Assembly (NCBI GenBank): GCA_020073605.1
Contig: JAIQEW010000011.1
Coordinates: 124,001-188,000 of the forward strand
Direction of reading: 5' to 3'
Length of the DNA stretch: 64,000 nucleotides
Source: Terriglobia bacterium
GTDB lineage: Bacteria > Acidobacteriota > Terriglobia > Acidiferrales > UBA7541
This document shows positions 48,877 through 59,475 of the stretch, piece after piece. The position numbers and the translations under genes were made by a program. The notes beneath the pieces are model-generated. The model was not told the DNA's origin. It was given only the letters and a program-made list of their open reading frames with translations, and ran no database searches. Numbering within the stretch: position 1 is the first letter of the stretch; each line of letters opens with the position of its first letter.

Positions 48877-51744
48877 ATGAAGAAACTCCGGTGGATCGCG
48901 GCTATTTCGCTGGCGTGTCTTGGCTTGCTCTCGACCATTAGCTGCGGCGGCGGCAGCAGCTCGCAGATCTCAATTACGCTGACGACCCCTGGCGGCATTC
49001 TGTCGGTGGACGAAAGCCAGCCCAATGCCACGCCCCCTGTCGCTCCGACGCTCGATTTTACGGCCGCAGTGGGTGGCGACACGAAGAATCAGGGCGTCAA
49101 ATGGGAACTGCTCAAGCAGTCGGGCTGCTCCGGGACAGGAACGGGCGCTGGGCAGTGTGGGACGCTCACGAATAGCGCCCCCTTTAGCGTCACGTACACG
49201 CCGCCGGGCAACCTGTCTGCGAGGTTGAGTGTCGTTCTTACTGCCACGTCCTTAACCGACAAAACGGCTACTAAGACTGCTACGATCAGCGTGGTCCTTC
49301 CACCGACCTTCTCGACCACGGCTTGCATCCCGTCGGGTGTTCTTCCTTGCAGTCTCGCGGCAGGCAACAATGGCGTACCTTATACCGCGACGATATCGTT
49401 CACAGGCGGCGTGGCACCTTACACGTTCAACAATCCCTCGCTCCCGGCGTGCCTCAAGTTGAATACGACCTCCACGAGCACGACCACCACAATTGTCGGG
49501 ACACCGTGTGGCTCCGGGTCGACGACTTTCACGCTGACCGTCACCGATAGCGGCGGCACGCCCGGCGTCAGCCAGGACTTCACTATCAATATTGCTCCGC
49601 CACCGACACTCTCGGTGACGACAACGTCCCTGCCGCAGGGCACTCTGAACGCAGCCTACAACGGGAACGTATCCACGACTGGCGGTGTCGCTCCGCTGAG
49701 CTGGGATTTCGAGCCTACGCCAGGGCCGAGTCTACCCCCCGGCGACATCGCCGGTTTGCCTCCCGGGCTTCTGGCGAATATCCACAATGGCCAGATCACC
49801 GGAATTCCAACCGACCAGTCGGCGGCGACCCCGCCGGTGTCGTACCCGGCGACTTACTCAGTCACGGTGCAGGTACACGATTCTTCTCTGCCGGCCCCCG
49901 GCCAGACAGCGCCGAGCACACCTCGCTTGCTGTCGATCACGATACAGAAGCCGGCGCCGCTCTCCATCACGACGCAGGGGCCGCTATCCCCCGGCACCAC
50001 GGCCACAGCCTATTCGGGCGGTGGGTTGCAGGCTAGCGGAGGGATCAAGCCCTACACGTGGAAGGTGACGCAGGGGCTCCTCCCGGCCGGGCTGACGCTG
50101 ACCACGCTGAACGACGGAACCGGGAGCATTTCGGGCGTTCCAATCCTCGCCGGCACTGCCAATTTCACCGTGCAGGTGTCCGATTCGCGGCTCGATCCGA
50201 TATCAGGCAATCCGAATCCCGCGACCGCAAGCAAGCCGTTCTCGATCGTCATCACGGGAGCCACGGGATCCGCAAACAACAAGCTTCTCAGCGGGGCGTA
50301 TACACTTTTCTTCAGGGGCTTTGACGACGATGGGGTGGTCTTTACCGTCGGACAGATCACCGCGAATGGCAATGGGTTAATTACATCGGGCACGGAGGAT
50401 ACCAACCGCGGCTCGGGTGTCGGGCTTGGCCAGCCTGTGACTGGAACTTATTCGATCCTCTCAGACGGACACGGCACGCTCGAGCTGACCTCGAACTTTG
50501 CCAACACTGCGCCGCTGACGGAAGACTACAATCTCGTCCTCGACTCAAATGGGAATGCCCGATTCTTCGAAAACAACCTCACAACCACGAGCAACCCTAA
50601 GCACACGTTCGGCGAAGGGATTCTCAAACCTACGGTGGGGACGGCCTTCGCAAGCTCCAGCTTCGGCGGGAATTACGCATTCCTGTTCTCCGGCCGCGAA
50701 GTGCCGCCGTCCGCCAAACCCGTCGCCCTCGCTGGATTCGTATACGCCAACGGAGTGAGTACGCTGAGTCCCGGCATGAGCGACTTGAACGACGCGGGCG
50801 CTTTCAGTTCGCAAACGATTTCGGGCGATTTTGCGGTCGTTTCGGGCAACCGCGGTGCGGGTTCGTTCACGTTCCAGGTGCCGAACAAACCACAGATAAC
50901 CCTTACCTTTATTTTTTATTTTGTTAGCTCGTCGGACCTGTATTGGGTCGAGGCGGATGCCGATTCAAAGACATTCAAGCCCACGCAATTCCAGCTGGCT
51001 GGCGAGATGATTCTTCAGCAGCCAACCACGACGTTTGACCAGAATGTCCTGCAAGGATCGAGCGTCGCGACGGGTACGGGCATCAACAGCAGCGGGAATG
51101 CCAGCGTCTTCGCTGGCCTGCTCACGTCCGCCCTGTGCGACGGCAGCACACCCATCGCGCTGAACTCCGACGATAACAACGACGGAACGATTTCCGCGCA
51201 GTCGTTTTCGGGCACTTGCGCGGTGACCACGAACGGCCGCGTGGGCTTCAACCTTGCGGGAATCGGCAGTCCCGCGCCATCACCGCGCGTCGGCGTGGCC
51301 TACCTCACGGGACCCGGCACGGGATTCCTGCTTGGCGGCGATGCGGCGGTCACAACCGGCCTCCTCGAGCAGCAATCGGGCGGGCCGTTCGCGGATTCAT
51401 CCTTGCTGGGCGGCTATACGCTGAGTGCGCCATTCTTGGTGAATGCTCAGACAAAGAATGTGGTCGGGCAAGTCACAGTCGACGGAAACGGAATTGTCGC
51501 GGGAAAAGTGGACGAAACCGATCCGCCGGCGACGGCTGCTCCCACCCTGGGCCAGTCGCTCAGCGCCGCCATCGACATTGGCAGCCTTCAGGCGAACGGA
51601 CGCGGCACAATGACGACGAGCCTCCCTGTGCCCAAGGGCTTTCCCACGAACTCGATCTTCTACGTCGTCTCGCCGAGTAGTTTCCGCATAATTGCGAACG
51701 ACCCGGGCGTCGAGAATCCCCAGTTGCTTCTCTTCGACCACTAG
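48877..51744 (+). CDS. Large secreted lipoprotein with putative Ig (He_PIG-like) repeats
   Basis: This is a 955-residue lipoprotein. Its signal peptide IAAISLACLGLLSTISC ends in a lipobox (STISC) followed by GGGSSS. About residues 110-460 hold repeated Ig-like units of the He_PIG kind, with the motifs GVAPYTFNNPSLPACLKLN, GGVAPLSWDF, LPPGLLANIHNGQITGIPTD and GGIKPYTWKVTQGLLPAGLT. The C-terminal 450 residues repeat beta-rich elements (GNGLITSGTEDTNRG, GTYSILSDGHGTLELTS, VDGNGIVAGKVDET) of unnamed type, common in Acidobacteria. It is probably a surface adhesion or structural protein. The ATG at 48877 was chosen by the signal peptide. Confidence 0.82.
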   Translation: MKKLRWIAAISLACLGLLSTISCGGGSSSQISITLTTPGGILSVDESQPNATPPVAPTLDFTAAVGGDTKNQGVKWELLKQSGCSGTGTGAGQCGTLTNSAPFSVTYTPPGNLSARLSVVLTATSLTDKTATKTATISVVLPPTFSTTACIPSGVLPCSLAAGNNGVPYTATISFTGGVAPYTFNNPSLPACLKLNTTSTSTTTTIVGTPCGSGSTTFTLTVTDSGGTPGVSQDFTINIAPPPTLSVTTTSLPQGTLNAAYNGNVSTTGGVAPLSWDFEPTPGPSLPPGDIAGLPPGLLANIHNGQITGIPTDQSAATPPVSYPATYSVTVQVHDSSLPAPGQTAPSTPRLLSITIQKPAPLSITTQGPLSPGTTATAYSGGGLQASGGIKPYTWKVTQGLLPAGLTLTTLNDGTGSISGVPILAGTANFTVQVSDSRLDPISGNPNPATASKPFSIVITGATGSANNKLLSGAYTLFFRGFDDDGVVFTVGQITANGNGLITSGTEDTNRGSGVGLGQPVTGTYSILSDGHGTLELTSNFANTAPLTEDYNLVLDSNGNARFFENNLTTTSNPKHTFGEGILKPTVGTAFASSSFGGNYAFLFSGREVPPSAKPVALAGFVYANGVSTLSPGMSDLNDAGAFSSQTISGDFAVVSGNRGAGSFTFQVPNKPQITLTFIFYFVSSSDLYWVEADADSKTFKPTQFQLAGEMILQQPTTTFDQNVLQGSSVATGTGINSSGNASVFAGLLTSALCDGSTPIALNSDDNNDGTISAQSFSGTCAVTTNGRVGFNLAGIGSPAPSPRVGVAYLTGPGTGFLLGGDAAVTTGLLEQQSGGPFADSSLLGGYTLSAPFLVNAQTKNVVGQVTVDGNGIVAGKVDETDPPATAAPTLGQSLSAAIDIGSLQANGRGTMTTSLPVPKGFPTNSIFYVVSPSSFRIIANDPGVENPQLLLFDH

Positions 51745-51806
51745 ATTAGAGAATGGTCTTTCGGGAGAGTGGCAGGCCATCGATGCGGGGCGATGTCGGA
51801 GCCGCG

Positions 51807-52220
51807 TCAACTCTTCTTATCTGGATCCTTCTCGATCAATCGCAACGCAGCCGAGTTGATGCAGAAGCGCAGTCCTGTGGGTTGGGGACCGTCCTCAAAG
51901 ACGTGCCCGAGATGCGCATCGCATCGGCCGCACATCACTTCGGTGCGAACCATGCCATGACTCGCGTCGCGCTCCATTTCCACATTCTCGGCCTTGATCG
52001 GCTGCCAGTAGCTCGGCCAGCCGGACCCGGAGTGGTACTTCGCGTCTGAAGAAAACAGCGGCTGCCCGCAGCAGACGCACACGTACGTCCCTTCCGCCTC
52101 GGTGCCCTCGTACTCCCCCGTGAATGGCGGCTCGGTGCCTTTTCGCCGCGTGACGTAGTATTGGTCCTCGGTCAGCTTCGACCGCCAGTCCGCATCGCTT
52201 TTTCGGATCTTTTCACTCAT
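51807..52220 (-). CDS. msrB: Peptide-methionine (R)-S-oxide reductase
   Basis: This is a 137-residue MsrB. Zinc is held by two Cys pairs, CVCC (in [12 protein letters not shown]) and CGRC (in [15 protein letters not shown]). The substrate pocket is [11 protein letters not shown], and the catalytic Cys is in [13 protein letters not shown]. It repairs R-methionine sulfoxide in proteins, using thioredoxin. Length and order match the free MsrB type. It is convergent with the Ig-like lipoprotein gene and divergent from glyA. Confidence 0.95.
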   Translation of the reverse strand: MSEKIRKSDADWRSKLTEDQYYVTRRKGTEPPFTGEYEGTEAEGTYVCVCCGQPLFSSDAKYHSGSGWPSYWQPIKAENVEMERDASHGMVRTEVMCGRCDAHLGHVFEDGPQPTGLRFCINSAALRLIEKDPDKKS

Positions 52221-52439
52221 GGATCGGCCGGGACACTCCTTTCATCCGATTGGATGCGCCAACTGGCTCGAAGAAACACTCTGCGGCCCCCACGATACAC
52301 GATAGGGGACCGCAGGGTCTTCTGGTAATGCGCCTCCGGAAGCCATTTTCCCGGAAATGCGCCGAGGTCTGTTTGTGGGACGGAGCACTGCCCCGGGCCC
52401 ACGCGCGGCCACTCGCTACTCCACACGCATTTTGCTAAG

Positions 52440-53771
<1,332 letters not shown>

Positions 53772-53839
53772 GTTACCCTCCGGTCAATCGCCTTGGGATC
53801 GCGGCTCGCCCCGCGACGGAAAAGGCTCAGAATAGAGCG

Positions 53840-54625
53840 ATGGCCCCTTCCGGAATCGAGGCTCCACGTTTGAACGAGATACGCTTCGGCGGCCCCATCA
53901 CGGAATTCGAGAGAGAAGAAGCCCGCCAGATTCAGCAGTCACTGCTGCCCGAGGGCGCGCTCGAAGGGCCTTCTTTCGAAATCGCCTATCGATTCTCGCC
54001 GTATGCGGGAGTGGGCGGAGACTTCGCCGATTTCTTCAACCTGCCGAACGGCCAGGTCGGCATATACGTGGGCGACGTCGTCGGCAAGGGCCTTTCGGCA
54101 GCGCTCTACGCCGCGCTGGTGATGGGCCTGTTGCGCGGCATCCACAAGACCGGCGAAGATACCGGCGCGGCGCTCTCTCTCCTGAACAAGCGAATGCTCG
54201 TGCGCCCGGTCCCGGGCCGCTACGTCGCCGCGCTCTACGCCCTTTTCGACCCGCCCACGCGCAAACTGACTTTCTCGAACGCGGGGCTGCCCTTTCCGCT
54301 GCTCGTTTCGAAATCGGTATGCACGCAGCTCGGCCAGGGAGGTCTGCCCTGCGGTCTTTTTCCCGGCACCCTCTACGACCACCATACCTTCGAGCTTCAT
54401 CCGGGCGACGCTGTGCTCTTCGCGACGGACGGCCTCCACGAACTCCGCGACCGGCAGGATCACGACTTTAGCTGGGAAAGACTCACGAGAATCTGGGAGC
54501 AGTGCGGATGCAAGTCAGCCGAGGAATCGCTCGGCCTGATTTTCGACGAAGCGCGGCAGTTCGCCGAAGGCGGCAGCGAGCAGCAGGACGACATCACCGC
54601 CGTGGTCCTGAAAATCCCTAACTAG
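53840..54625 (+). CDS. SpoIIE/PP2C-type serine phosphatase
   Basis: This is a 261-residue protein. The RsbU/SpoIIE-type phosphatase domain covers about residues 40-255: EAREIQQSLLP-like EEARQIQQSLLPEGALEG, then SPYAGVGGDFADFF with the metal Asp, YVGDVVGKGLSAALYAALVM and DAVLFATDGLHELRD with another metal Asp, ending in EQQDDITAVVLKI. Such enzymes dephosphorylate anti-sigma antagonists in partner-switch pathways. There is no receiver or GAF domain, so its input is unknown. The ATG at 53840 was chosen as the first after glyA. Its stop shares CTAG with the stop of the JAMM gene. Confidence 0.88.
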   Translation: MAPSGIEAPRLNEIRFGGPITEFEREEARQIQQSLLPEGALEGPSFEIAYRFSPYAGVGGDFADFFNLPNGQVGIYVGDVVGKGLSAALYAALVMGLLRGIHKTGEDTGAALSLLNKRMLVRPVPGRYVAALYALFDPPTRKLTFSNAGLPFPLLVSKSVCTQLGQGGLPCGLFPGTLYDHHTFELHPGDAVLFATDGLHELRDRQDHDFSWERLTRIWEQCGCKSAEESLGLIFDEARQFAEGGSEQQDDITAVVLKIPN

Positions 54626-55056
54626 ACGATTTGGATTTCTAGTTCGGTCGAGAGGCCATCGCGAATGGAGAATGCGCGGACGGGCTTCGGCGCATCGGAT
54701 TGCGGCGAAATGATGAAGTAAGCTTCCTCCGAGTAGTACGCGCGCTCGATGTCGCGCGCCGAAGGCGCATTCTCACCGTTCGGATGCGAGTGGTAGATGC
54801 CGAGGAATGTGAGTCCCGCAGCGCGGAATTCACGCATCAGTCGGACGATTTCCTTCGGCGCCATCTCGTAGTTTTTCGATGGGTCCGCCGCCACATTGTC
54901 CGCCGGGAATACGTGCGTGATCACGCCGTCGCGCCCCGCCAACAGCCCACAGCATTCTTGGTTTAGCTCTCTTCGGGCTTCACCAGACAATAGCGCCAAG
55001 GTATCCTGCGTGATATACAGCGGCCTGATCTTCACCCTATACTCACTCGTTAACAT
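54622..55056 (-). CDS. JAMM/MPN+ metalloprotease-like protein (M67 family)
   Basis: This is a 144-residue protein with the JAMM motif: Glu in ELNQECCGLLAG, HSHPNGENAPSARDIERAYY (His-x-His-Pro-x7-Ser-x2-Asp). The zinc-binding pattern is complete, so it should be an active isopeptidase or similar. Bacterial members trim C termini of ubiquitin-like or sulfur-carrier proteins, or cut cysteine adducts, but no ThiS/MoaD or E1 gene is near. Starts at 55056, 55074 or 55107 are all possible. It overlaps the phosphatase end and is divergent from the OLD-family gene. Confidence 0.82.
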   Translation of the reverse strand: MLTSEYRVKIRPLYITQDTLALLSGEARRELNQECCGLLAGRDGVITHVFPADNVAADPSKNYEMAPKEIVRLMREFRAAGLTFLGIYHSHPNGENAPSARDIERAYYSEEAYFIISPQSDAPKPVRAFSIRDGLSTELEIQIV

Positions 55057-55158
55057 CGATGTCGAGAAAAGCATGAAATGCGGGCAGGGCCGACAGGCCA
55101 CACCCACGCGGCAGGCTAATTCTCACGTCTTGCAATGTTATTGCGATAGGAGTCTTTC

Positions 55159-56904
55159 TTGCTTAAAGAGCTAGAGTTAGAGAATTTCAAATGTTTCGGG
55201 CACCACTCGGTTCCATTGCGACCCACCACCATCATCGTCGGTAGAAACAACGCCGGAAAGTCCACAATTGTCGAGGCCCTCCGGCTGATCGCAATATCGG
55301 TAAGTCGGTACGCACATCTCCCGGTCCGCGAGGTACCAAGTTGGCTCGACATCCCCAAGGTATGCAGGGGTGTCTCACCATCACTCGAACACCAGGACTT
55401 TAACTTCTCCCGCGTTTTCCATAGGTACAACGAGCCACCTGCATTGATAGTCGCGCGTTCCGATAGTGGATTCAGCATTTCGGCTTACCTTGGTCGTCAA
55501 GATAGGATTCACGCCGTTCTGAAGGACCAGAATCGGCAGGTTGTCACTTCAAACCGCGCCGCGCAGAAGTTCGGCCAGATCGGGATCTTACCGCAAATTG
55601 AGCCGCTCCAGCCGAGTGAGACTGTCCTGGTGCCCAGTTATGTCCGGGGGGCACTGTCATCTAATTTGGCATCACGGCATTTTCGAAACCAATTGAATCT
55701 GCTCTATGAAGAAGCCTTTGAGGAATTTCGAAGTTTATCCGAGGAGACATGGCCCGGACTCCAAATTCAGGAGTTAAAGGGGCGCGGCGGAAAACCGGGC
55801 ACCGACCTCGAGCTAATGATAAGGAACGACGATTTCGTAGCTGAGATTAGCTGGATGGGTCATGGGCTTCAAATGTGGCTCCAGACAATGTGGTTTCTCG
55901 CCCGATGCAGAGGCTACGATACCGTCATTCTAGACGAGCCCGATGTGTATATGCACGCTGACCTACAACGGAGACTGATCAGATTTCTAAGCGGGCGTTT
56001 CAAACAGGTCATAATTGCCACGCATTCAATTGAAATCATGTCTGAGGTCCACGCAGAAGACATTTTGATTGTCGACCGGGGGAGGCGTAAGGCGCAATTC
56101 ACCACCGACCTCCCCGCAGTTCAGAAGGTGATCGACCAAATTGGAAGTATTCATAATCTGCAATTAGCTCGACTGTGGGACGCTAGGTGCTGTGTATTCG
56201 TCGAGGGAGATGACCTAAGTCTGCTCAAACAATTTCAGAATACGCTGTTCCCGGATAGCCAGAGTCCCATAGATGCTCTGCCTAATCTAGATATCGGGGG
56301 TTGGGGTGGGTGGAACTATGTCGTTGGGTCTTCACTCTTTATGCGTAACGCAATCGGACGCGACATGGAGGTGTATTGCATTTTCGACAGTGATTTTCAC
56401 GCCCGAGAGCAAATGAACGAGCGGCTAGAAAAGGCCAAAACGGTTCGAGTGAACCTTCATATCTGGCTTCGAAAAGAGATTGAGAATTACCTCCTGTGCC
56501 CACATGCAATCGTGCGGATCATAACTTCCCAATGCCCCGAAAGGACGAAACCTCCGACCGTCGAAGAGGTAAGAAACGTGATGTTTGCCATAGCAGACGA
56601 GATGAAGGACGACATAATGGACGGGTTTTCTTCAGAGCATCTGGCTCAGAATCGACCCGGCGGAGCGAGCGCGGCCAACAAAGGCGCGAGGGTTGCGATG
56701 GAGGGCTGGAACACGTGGCAGAGAAGGATGGAAATAGTGCCTGGCAAGGCGCTCCTGTCCAGAATATCAGACTGGTCACAACGCAAGTTTGGCGTGTCAA
56801 TTAGTAGTCTGCGGTTGGCTCGCGAGCTCCAGGCCGCCGAGATCGCTCCTGAACTAATGCGAATAATGGCGGCAATCGAGAATAAGGAACCCTTTAGCGA
56901 TTAA
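55159..56904 (+). CDS. OLD-family ATP-dependent endonuclease (ABC-type ATPase plus TOPRIM)
   Basis: This is a 581-residue protein. The ATPase has Walker A VGRNNAGKSTIVEAL near residue 35 and Walker B TVILDEPDVYMHADLQ, with the switch His in IIATHSIEIMSE. The C-terminal TOPRIM domain shows the Glu of CCVFVEGDDLSLLKQF and the Asp pair of YCIFDSDFHARE. This matches OLD-type nucleases that act in phage defence or DNA repair. No GajB, reverse transcriptase or other partner is adjacent, so it resembles solitary class 1 OLD proteins. Its codons are AT-richer than those of the ftsZ and glyA neighbours, a sign of recent acquisition. Confidence 0.85.
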   Translation: MLKELELENFKCFGHHSVPLRPTTIIVGRNNAGKSTIVEALRLIAISVSRYAHLPVREVPSWLDIPKVCRGVSPSLEHQDFNFSRVFHRYNEPPALIVARSDSGFSISAYLGRQDRIHAVLKDQNRQVVTSNRAAQKFGQIGILPQIEPLQPSETVLVPSYVRGALSSNLASRHFRNQLNLLYEEAFEEFRSLSEETWPGLQIQELKGRGGKPGTDLELMIRNDDFVAEISWMGHGLQMWLQTMWFLARCRGYDTVILDEPDVYMHADLQRRLIRFLSGRFKQVIIATHSIEIMSEVHAEDILIVDRGRRKAQFTTDLPAVQKVIDQIGSIHNLQLARLWDARCCVFVEGDDLSLLKQFQNTLFPDSQSPIDALPNLDIGGWGGWNYVVGSSLFMRNAIGRDMEVYCIFDSDFHAREQMNERLEKAKTVRVNLHIWLRKEIENYLLCPHAIVRIITSQCPERTKPPTVEEVRNVMFAIADEMKDDIMDGFSSEHLAQNRPGGASAANKGARVAMEGWNTWQRRMEIVPGKALLSRISDWSQRKFGVSISSLRLARELQAAEIAPELMRIMAAIENKEPFSD

Positions 56905-56955
56905 GCCTCAGGCGGATGAAGTTGAAAAGTGCCTGCAGCATTTCGCGAACCTAAC

Positions 56956-56968
56956 GGGCGCAACGCCC
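56956..56968. repeat. Small hairpin GGGCG-CAA-CGCCC downstream of the OLD and ftsZ genes
   Basis: A perfect 5-base stem with a 3-base loop lies in the 102-base gap between the convergent OLD-like and ftsZ genes. Neither strand has a clear T-run, so it is at best a weak terminator. Confidence 0.35.
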
Positions 56969-57006
56969 TAACAGTCCTTGGGAACCTACCTACGCTTCAT
57001 CCAACT

Positions 57007-58182
57007 TTACGCCTTCTGCGCCTGGCGCCGGAGGAACGTGGGCACGTCGAGATCGTCCGCCGGCATTTCCGGCACTACGTCGCTGACGTTTCGCGCCACC
57101 TGCTGCACGACGTTCGTCTGCTGCGGCGCCACGTTCGCTTCCCGCCCGGTCTTCCACGTCTTCGGCAGGTACGACGGTCGCGTATGCGTCTTCTTGGCCG
57201 CCACTTCGCGGAAGCCCGCCGCGATCACGGTGATCTTCACCGATTCCTTCATCGCATCGTCCTGCACCGCGCCGAAAATGATGTTGGCATTCTCGTGCGC
57301 CGCCTTCTGAATGATCGACGACGCCTCGTGAATCTCATGCAGCGAGAGGCTCGACGACCCGGTGACGTTGATCAGAATGCCCTGCGCGCCGTTGATGTTG
57401 TTGTCCTCGAGCAGCGGGCTGTTGATCGCGCGGTTCGCGGCGTCGATCGCCCGGTTCGAGCCGGAAGCGACCGCCGTACCCATCACCGCGTAGCCCTGGC
57501 CGGACATGATCGTCTTCACATCGGCAAAGTCGCGGTTGATGATGCCGGGGATCGTGATGATGTCGGAGATGCCCTGCACGGCCTGCCGCAGGATGTCGTC
57601 GGCGATGCGGAACGCCTCGAAGAAGCTCGTGCCCTGCTCGACGCATTCCATCAGCCGCTCGTTGGGAATCACGATCACGGTATCGACGCAGCCAACCAGT
57701 TCGGTGAGCGCCTGCTCGGCCTGCTGCATGCGCCGCTTGCCTTCGAACGCGAACGGCTTGGTCACCACGGCCACTGTCAGCGCGCCGAGTTCGCTCGCCA
57801 GATTCGCCACCACAGGCGCCGCGCCGCTGCCTGTGCCGCCGCCGAGCCCCGACGTGACGAACACCATGTCCGCGCCGTCGAGCGCTTCGAGAATCTTCTC
57901 CGTGTCTTCGAGCGCCGCCTTGCGCCCGACCTCGGGATTGGCGCCCGCTCCCAGCCCCTTCGTCAGCTTCGCGCCGAGCTGGAGCTTCACCGGCGCCTGC
58001 GAAAGCTTCAGCGCCTGAAGGTCCGTGTTGGCGGCGATGAATTCGACGCCCTCCACCTTGGCGCGGATCATGCGGTTTACGGCGTTCGATCCGCCGCCTC
58101 CCACGCCGATCACTTTGATTCTGGCGCCGTCCTGCGGCTCCTCGCTGAATGAAACGCGGATATTCGATTCCTTCGGTGTCAT
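57007..58182 (-). CDS. ftsZ: Cell division GTPase FtsZ
   Basis: This is a 391-residue protein. It has [18 protein letters not shown], the tubulin loop [18 protein letters not shown], and the catalytic T7 loop of [11 protein letters not shown]. The conserved C-terminal peptide for FtsA binding is DVPTFLRRQ at the very end, after a linker of about 50 residues. FtsZ assembles the cytokinetic ring. The ATG at 58182 follows GGGGGAG by six bases. It is the last gene of the dcw cluster read here, 47 bases after the end of ftsA. Confidence 0.98.
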   Translation of the reverse strand: MTPKESNIRVSFSEEPQDGARIKVIGVGGGGSNAVNRMIRAKVEGVEFIAANTDLQALKLSQAPVKLQLGAKLTKGLGAGANPEVGRKAALEDTEKILEALDGADMVFVTSGLGGGTGSGAAPVVANLASELGALTVAVVTKPFAFEGKRRMQQAEQALTELVGCVDTVIVIPNERLMECVEQGTSFFEAFRIADDILRQAVQGISDIITIPGIINRDFADVKTIMSGQGYAVMGTAVASGSNRAIDAANRAINSPLLEDNNINGAQGILINVTGSSSLSLHEIHEASSIIQKAAHENANIIFGAVQDDAMKESVKITVIAAGFREVAAKKTHTRPSYLPKTWKTGREANVAPQQTNVVQQVARNVSDVVPEMPADDLDVPTFLRRQAQKA

Positions 58183-58229
58183 GCTGTCTCCCCCAGTCTT
58201 GAACTTTGCAGCGAATTTCGAATCGTGTC

Positions 58230-59444
58230 TCATGCCCCCGCAAACATGCTTTTCAACTTGCCCATGAAGCCCGCGGGACGCGCTCCGGCGAGGCGCCGCG
58301 TGCGCGCCCCGTAGAGCACAAGCCCAACGGCCGTCGAGTACTCGGGCTGGGAAACCTCTTCGCTCATCTCCGCGAGACCCCGCGGCGTGGCCACCCGCAC
58401 CGGCAGGTTGAACACGCGCTCGGCCATCTCCACCAGGCCGCGGAGCCGCGCTCCGCCGCCCGTGAGGACGATTCCCGCGGGGATCTGCGATTCGAGACCG
58501 CCGCGGCGCAATTCGTCGCGGATGAGCATCAACAATTCCTGCGCGCGCGGCTCCACGATATCGGCCAGCATGCGCGCGAACACGGTTCGCGGCGGGCGGT
58601 CGCCCACGCTTGCGATCTCGATGGCGGAATCCTGCATCAGCAGCTCGCGGAAAGCCTGCGCGTGCTCGCGCTTGATCTTTTCCGCTTCCGGCATCGGAGT
58701 CCGCAAGCCCACGGCGAGGTCGTTCGTGAAATGGTCGCCGCCGACGGGAATCGCCGCCGTGTGCCGCACCACGCCGCCTGCGTAGGCGATCAGCTCGGTG
58801 GTGCCGCCTCCGATGTCAAGCAGGCACGCACCCAGTTCGCGTTCGTCCTGCGTGAGGCACGCTTCGGCCGAAGCGAAGGGCTCGAGCACCGTATCGTCCA
58901 CGCGCACGCCCGCGCGGTTCACCGCCGTCACGATATTCTGCGTGGCCGTGCCAGACGCCGTCACGATATGCACGTTGGCCTCGAGCCGCTGGCCCACCAT
59001 TCCGATCGCGTCGCGGATGTTGTCCTGCGCGTCGAGGAAAAATTCCTGCGGCAGCACGTGGAGCACTTCGCGGTCCTCCGGCAGCGTCACGCCACGCGCG
59101 GCCTCGATCGCGCGGCGCACGTCGTCGCGCTGAATGTCACGAGGCTTCGCGCCCACCGTGATTCCGCCGCGGCTGTTTACCCCGCGCACGTGCCCGCCGG
59201 CCACGCCGATCATCGCCGATTCCACGGGCACGCCGGTGATCGTCTCCGCCTCTTCCACCGCGCGGCGAATCGAGCTGACCGCGAGATCGAGATTCACGAT
59301 CTGTCCCTTCCGCCAGCCCTTCGATTCGGCGGCCCCGAGCGCCGCGAACTTCACCGTTCCGTCGTCGTCCTGCTCGCCGATCAGCGCGCAGGTCTTCGTG
59401 CTCCCGATGTCCAGCGCCACGATGTGCCGTTCTTTCTTGGTCAA
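58230..59444 (-). CDS. ftsA: Cell division protein FtsA
   Basis: This is a 404-residue actin-like protein. Its phosphate-1 loop is [15 protein letters not shown], the 1C domain contains [19 protein letters not shown], phosphate-2 is [14 protein letters not shown], and the adenosine loop is [14 protein letters not shown]. The C-terminal end [10 protein letters not shown] is the amphipathic membrane tether. It links FtsZ to the membrane. The TTG at 59444 was chosen because GGGAG stands eight bases upstream; the next in-frame ATG upstream is within ftsQ. It lies 31 bases after ftsQ. Confidence 0.96.
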   Translation of the reverse strand: MTKKERHIVALDIGSTKTCALIGEQDDDGTVKFAALGAAESKGWRKGQIVNLDLAVSSIRRAVEEAETITGVPVESAMIGVAGGHVRGVNSRGGITVGAKPRDIQRDDVRRAIEAARGVTLPEDREVLHVLPQEFFLDAQDNIRDAIGMVGQRLEANVHIVTASGTATQNIVTAVNRAGVRVDDTVLEPFASAEACLTQDERELGACLLDIGGGTTELIAYAGGVVRHTAAIPVGGDHFTNDLAVGLRTPMPEAEKIKREHAQAFRELLMQDSAIEIASVGDRPPRTVFARMLADIVEPRAQELLMLIRDELRRGGLESQIPAGIVLTGGGARLRGLVEMAERVFNLPVRVATPRGLAEMSEEVSQPEYSTAVGLVLYGARTRRLAGARPAGFMGKLKSMFAGA

Positions 59445-59475
59445 GTGCCCCGCTCCCCGTATTTCGATCGCCCGA

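Noticed and set aside
52300..52439. Glycine riboswitch upstream of glyA
   Set aside because: The short region lacks the conserved glycine aptamer cores, so no switch is called.
54622..55056. Part of a ubiquitin-like (Bil-type) conjugation or defence operon
   Set aside because: Although JAMM proteases occur in such operons, there is no E1, E2 or ubiquitin-like gene next to it.
57335..58243. A 302-codon minus-strand open frame within ftsZ, in a different phase
   Set aside because: It overlaps ftsZ fully and has an Arg/Gly-rich, unstructured translation.
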